Assembly (NCBI RefSeq): GCF_905220415.1
Contig: NC_059551.1
Span: forward strand, 6,272,001-6,336,000
Source: Colias croceus
Taxonomy: Eukaryota > Arthropoda > Insecta > Lepidoptera > Pieridae
DNA length: 64,000 bases
Direction of reading: 5' to 3'
Shown here: positions 59,620-64,000 of the stretch, piece by piece
How positions within the stretch are numbered: the first letter of the stretch is position 1
Layout: each line of letters starts with the position of its first letter
Notes under the pieces: generated by a model
What the model saw: only the letters and a program-made list of their open reading frames with translations
What the model was told of the DNA's origin: nothing
Databases searched by the model: none
Made by a program: the position numbers and the translations under genes

Positions 59620-62600
59620 AAGGTCTATAATTGTAGACGATCACTTTCGAGCTAACTGAATTTCTTTAAAATAAATTAAATAAATGGTAAATTGTAGAGC
59701 CGCAATTGAAACACAAGCCATGGTACATTTGTCTTATTTCTTTTAATAATATAAACGTATCCTTCATTGTTAGCATAATATAACTGTTTTGGCAGCGGGA
59801 CCTGATTTTAATGATGGCCACCGATGAGTTTTAGTGGGTATGGCTTCGTGCGAGTCCCATATATTCCTTGCGTGGTAAAATTGACAAGGGGAATGCGTAA
59901 ATGCATTGCCTTATGTTAAAAAAGGTCCTAGATTTAGATCCCGCTAAGAAAACCGTGTAAAAGTCTCAATCTGAAAGAGTACTTACAACTTTAAAGTGAC
60001 TTATCTTGTTATTTAAATAAACAATCAGTGAAACAGACGTACAAGGAGACACAAGACTCAATTTTTGTTCGTATTTTATCAATTAGTGTGGTCTCTTCAT
60101 ATTGGAACAAAACATTACAGATTCATACGTCTCACTTGATCTAAAGACGTTATGACAGCGCAAAAAATATTCCGTTCAATACTAAAAGATTGCATTGCTG
60201 GCCCGCCCTGACCTTGTGGTCACTGCACAAAACTCACTTCTTAGTAATATGACTCTGTATATTTATGTATTACACCAATAAAATACAGTTTTGTCAAGGA
60301 AATTTCGAAAGACTCGACGGCAATTTCATCTTTTAACTGTACTTGGTAATACTTTTGTGTGAAATGTTTTTTTTTTATGATTTTTATTTCGATTTCAGTA
60401 GCATCAAATACTTTTACATCGTGTGATAAAGACATCTATTATCCCATCTTAATAAAACACAAAAACATAAAATATTGAAACTTCATAAAAGTTCGACAAC
60501 ACAGAAGGGTCTATTTTTTATTCACATTGTGAAAGAGCTTTGAATGTTTTTCATTCCATTTTATTTAAATTTTTAGCGCTATTTAATTTTCAAATTTTAC
60601 AATATATAACAAGGATTTAAAGGACTCTATAGTTGTTGCAAACTTCTCATTATGGTAGTATAATTTCTGTTCAAGTAATTGGGTCGAGGGCGCACCGTCC
60701 TTTTCTTAATCATAAATTGATTACACGACATGAGTCAACATAATAACATAATTATTACTGATTAAACGTTTGCTTTGATACCGTACCTGTTTTTTTTATT
60801 TCTTAATAATTGATTACTTGTATATGTACGTACAGAGTTGTCTATTATTTGTGATCGCAAACTGAATTCCTATATGCGCATGAGTTACTGCACAGATGTA
60901 TTGAGATTTGTAATAACAACGTGACATTAAAATGTTTCTTTGAAAATCTGGTATCTTGTATAATCATAATATAATAAAATGCGCAAATCTATTGGGAGAC
61001 CTTTATCTTTACAGGTTAAAGGATTTTCTGAGCCTTCTATGGCACTGTTTAGAAGCTATCCCACTAAGAGAGGAAAACGTTTTTAGTAACTTTATTAGTC
61101 ATTTTTTTTACTAAATACTAAATAGACCTATAACATTAAATATAACATTTAGGCACTCACTACATTTGTAAAAGAACATCAAGTCATCTAAAAAAAAAAC
61201 ATTTTCTTTAAAAGTGTGAAATCATGACCGCATACAATAAAAATTACAGTAACCAGGTGAAAACGGTCACCATAAACCATGTTATACAATTATTGTGAAA
61301 AAATGAGATCCACGAGTCTCATGATTTATAATTGCGAGAAATCGGGCCTATTTAAATTTATGTAACTCGTCAATGGGCGACCTGATTTAGTTTGTTTCGA
61401 ATTTAGTTCAACCGATGCACGTAGCGCCACGCACGACTGAGCAAAACCTTGGCGACGGCTCCCGGACGGGGTTCTGATGTGACTTGCACAATTCCGAATG
61501 ATAAAATTAAGTCATAAATTCTAGTAAATGATGCAAAAAGTTCACAATCGAATTGGATATAATTATGCTTGAAAGACGTTGCGTGAATGGAAGGTTAGAT
61601 AGATGACAAGAATACTTTTAGGTCGTTGTAAGGGTCGTGTTGTGTTTGTTCTATTTTATTATCGACTCATTTCAATCACTGAATCAATGTAATAACTATT
61701 CAATTTAGATTAATAATAAGATATGCACAAAACAGTTGGTATGTACTGTTTTTCTTTATATAAACATGCTTTTGCACCGCGGCTTCACTCGCGTACTTTG
61801 CAAGTTGTCGCGTAAAAGCCGTACTATTTCGTAAAATCTAATCCCCTATTTTACTTGTCCATTCCACATTCAAAAATCTTTCCAAGTAAAAGCATTTTCG
61901 CAATGATTATATAAGTAGGTAGAGATAGTATATTTTTATTTAAAAATTAATAAATATAGAGACGATGATAGTGAGTAGAGCATACATACATTAAAATTCG
62001 AATGTAACTGAGAATTACTTATCACATTTAAAGAAAACAATTCAATAGGCATTACAGTTAGTTAATATTTTGCATTATAATATTCGATAAAAATAATGTT
62101 AATTCTTAGTCATTAGCATTAGGTACCTATACATATATATCTCAATTTAAAATATTCAAACGAACCAACAAAATATTACGATAATAGGTACCTATAACGA
62201 TTTTACTTCCATCGATCGATAACTAAAAATTGTAGCCACATTTAAATTAAAAAGTAATTGACAAGCGTTTAATTATTACAAGATTAAAAAAAAAAACAGA
62301 GAAAAAATAATACAAAAACCATAATAATGAATGCAAATAAATTTCGCAAAAACTTGATATTAACTCATGCGGCCTGATACTGTATAATGTCGATAAAATT
62401 TGCTTACCGCAATGCTACTGACAATTTTATTACTCCGTTAACCAATAAACCTATTTGTTTGCATATAGGTACAGATTCACAAAATCGAGCGTACTTGACA
62501 GAAATGGACCTCTAAATCATGTTATTATTTTCTTTGTTGCAATGTAAATGCAAAATTCACTCTTAGATACTTATAATAGAGTTTACATTGCTGGTGTACA

Positions 62601-64000
62601 CGGGAGTATTTGTCTTGGGTGGTATATCACGGAAATATGTAAGTAATTTTGCAAAAGAGTCGTCTCCCGCTCTGATGGATAGACCATAAATCATGAAGAG
62701 TGGACCTATAAATATTGCATTTTTTTCATTAAAACCGATATGTTGCTTTATTTTTTGTAATTTGAGATACGCAATAATCATAAAAGAGATAAAGTTGGAA
62801 GAAAGATTGACTTGTAATATCAATAATATTAAGTGCACCAAGACCTTATTATTTATAATGAGCAGCTGTAGAATATTTCGTTTTCGCGTTAATTGGTTGA
62901 ACTGAACATGACGATATAAATTCTTGTTATATTTAATCGTTAAAATGTAAACAAACACAATTTATACGAAAATATTTCAACACAATGATAATAATCACGT
63001 CATCACTATTTTCTGACGAATACTTTATTAGCTCAAAAATATGTACATTCAGGCCTCAGGGTGTAAAGTTTTGTAAAAGTCACGGCTGTGCAACAAAATA
63101 AGTACAAAAAGAACACAAAACGTTGATACGTAAACAATTAATTAAGCTAACACGACTCCACATAAAACTGTAAGAACTTTAACATCCAGAGAGCACAGCT
63201 CTTATCAAAGACAATTCTACAATAGTCGTTAGTCTATGCGCGCGTGTACGATTGGGAGTCACGAAGGTGCACCCCTTTCTGACCTCGCCGACAAATCGAG
63301 ATGAATTGCCTATATTCTTTTCTCCAACTTCGACATGCCTCTAATGTGACGGGCACTACATTACCACATTTCAAGAGACTATTATGATTAGCCAACACAC
63401 GGCGCTCATGAGCTTATATCTGTCATAGTTTGAGATACTATTTCAACTGCAAACATTACGCTAGCATTTGATTGAATAAATCTGTGTGCTACGAGTACCA
63501 ATATCAACTACTATCTAAATATTGTGTTTATTTTCATGAGCTTTTGTGTGTTTTGGCAAAAATATTTTGTACATGGATACCTAATAAATATTAGGTCTAG
63601 AAACTATTCCTCATTTACTTTTAACAAGCGATACCGTTACTGATAAAAAAGCGATATTGACATTAATTAAATATTCATTGTCAAACGTCTCTATTAAAAA
63701 TTCGAACATGAATAATTTATTATACAATGTGGTATGCAGATCCCGTTGCACGTATTTACTGAAAATAAATATTAATTTGTCAAGTTAATTCGTTATTAAA
63801 TAAAAATCTGTCGATTCCTCTCGCTTATCGCAAGCATCATTTAAAGTCAATTCACGCACGTCACATATAATCCCTTTGCGTTCTGATTTTAATATCTTGC
63901 GGGGGATTAAACTGCGTCTTCGTACAAGTGTGTTTTGAGGTGATATCAATCAATATCAAAGCGGATTTTATAATCCGCCAACCGGTGATGGACAGACCTT
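59620..64000. other. Intergenic, no gene supported
   Basis: AT-rich. Slightly GC-richer spots lie at about 61410-61480 and 63230-63300. A worn repeat opening 'accgcggcttcactcgcg' occurs near 61778. No coding region can be supported. Confidence 0.55.

Noticed and set aside
1..64000. CRISPR array, prokaryotic operon or biosynthetic cluster
   Set aside because: All supported genes are intron-containing animal genes, and the tandem repeats have no spacer structure.

Overview
The window looks like a chromosomal segment of a moth or butterfly (Lepidoptera). It is AT-rich, genes have many short introns, and it carries repeat families typical of Lepidoptera: short Helitrons that start TCTATACT and end CAGCTAG, a tRNA-derived SINE, and LINE 3' tails. 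I have no search results; family names rest on motifs I recognise, and exon joins were checked only by reading-frame phase.

Layout. 1-11.3 kb holds no supported gene, but it does hold a P-type DNA transposon (8776-9926) with a THAP first exon. 11.3-22.4 kb is a compact gene cluster: a class II ARF GTPase (+, 180 aa), an ECHDC3-like enoyl-CoA hydratase family protein (-, converging on ARF) and a 12-exon DHX36/RHAU DEAH-box helicase (-, 1101 aa by my splice model). 22.9-28.1 kb is a nest of mobile DNA: a long-terminal-inverted-repeat element interrupted by a young gypsy-type LTR retrotransposon (23617-27591) that has lost its integrase core and has a frame break in reverse transcriptase. 28.2-29.9 kb is a second P-type transposon with pieces of THAP and transposase coding. 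30.2-33.4 kb is a seven-exon polypeptide GalNAc-transferase (+, 599 aa). 34.8-37.3 kb is a three-exon Ly6/uPAR-type, probably GPI-anchored protein (-, 151 aa) that is easy to miss because its exons are small. The 3' ends of these last two genes nearly meet.

37.4-64 kb is a gene desert full of mobile DNA. It has a 2.2-kb foldback element built of 255-bp tandem units with a 9-bp target duplication, inserted in a LINE remnant (40.3-42.6 kb). It also has a hAT-like element filled with a 12-bp CpG-rich minisatellite (44.9-45.9 kb), several terminal-inverted-repeat elements, Helitrons (one nested in a SINE), and a 172-bp near-perfect hairpin (59.4 kb).

The host genes are unrelated in function: Golgi/vesicle traffic and O-glycosylation (ARF, GalNAc-transferase), RNA/DNA G-quadruplex handling (DHX36), mitochondrial lipid metabolism (ECHDC3) and a cell-surface Ly6 protein. 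I see no operon-like or co-regulated system. The most unusual material is the structure of the mobile elements and a probable GC-AG intron in DHX36 whose donor lies next to a repeat end.
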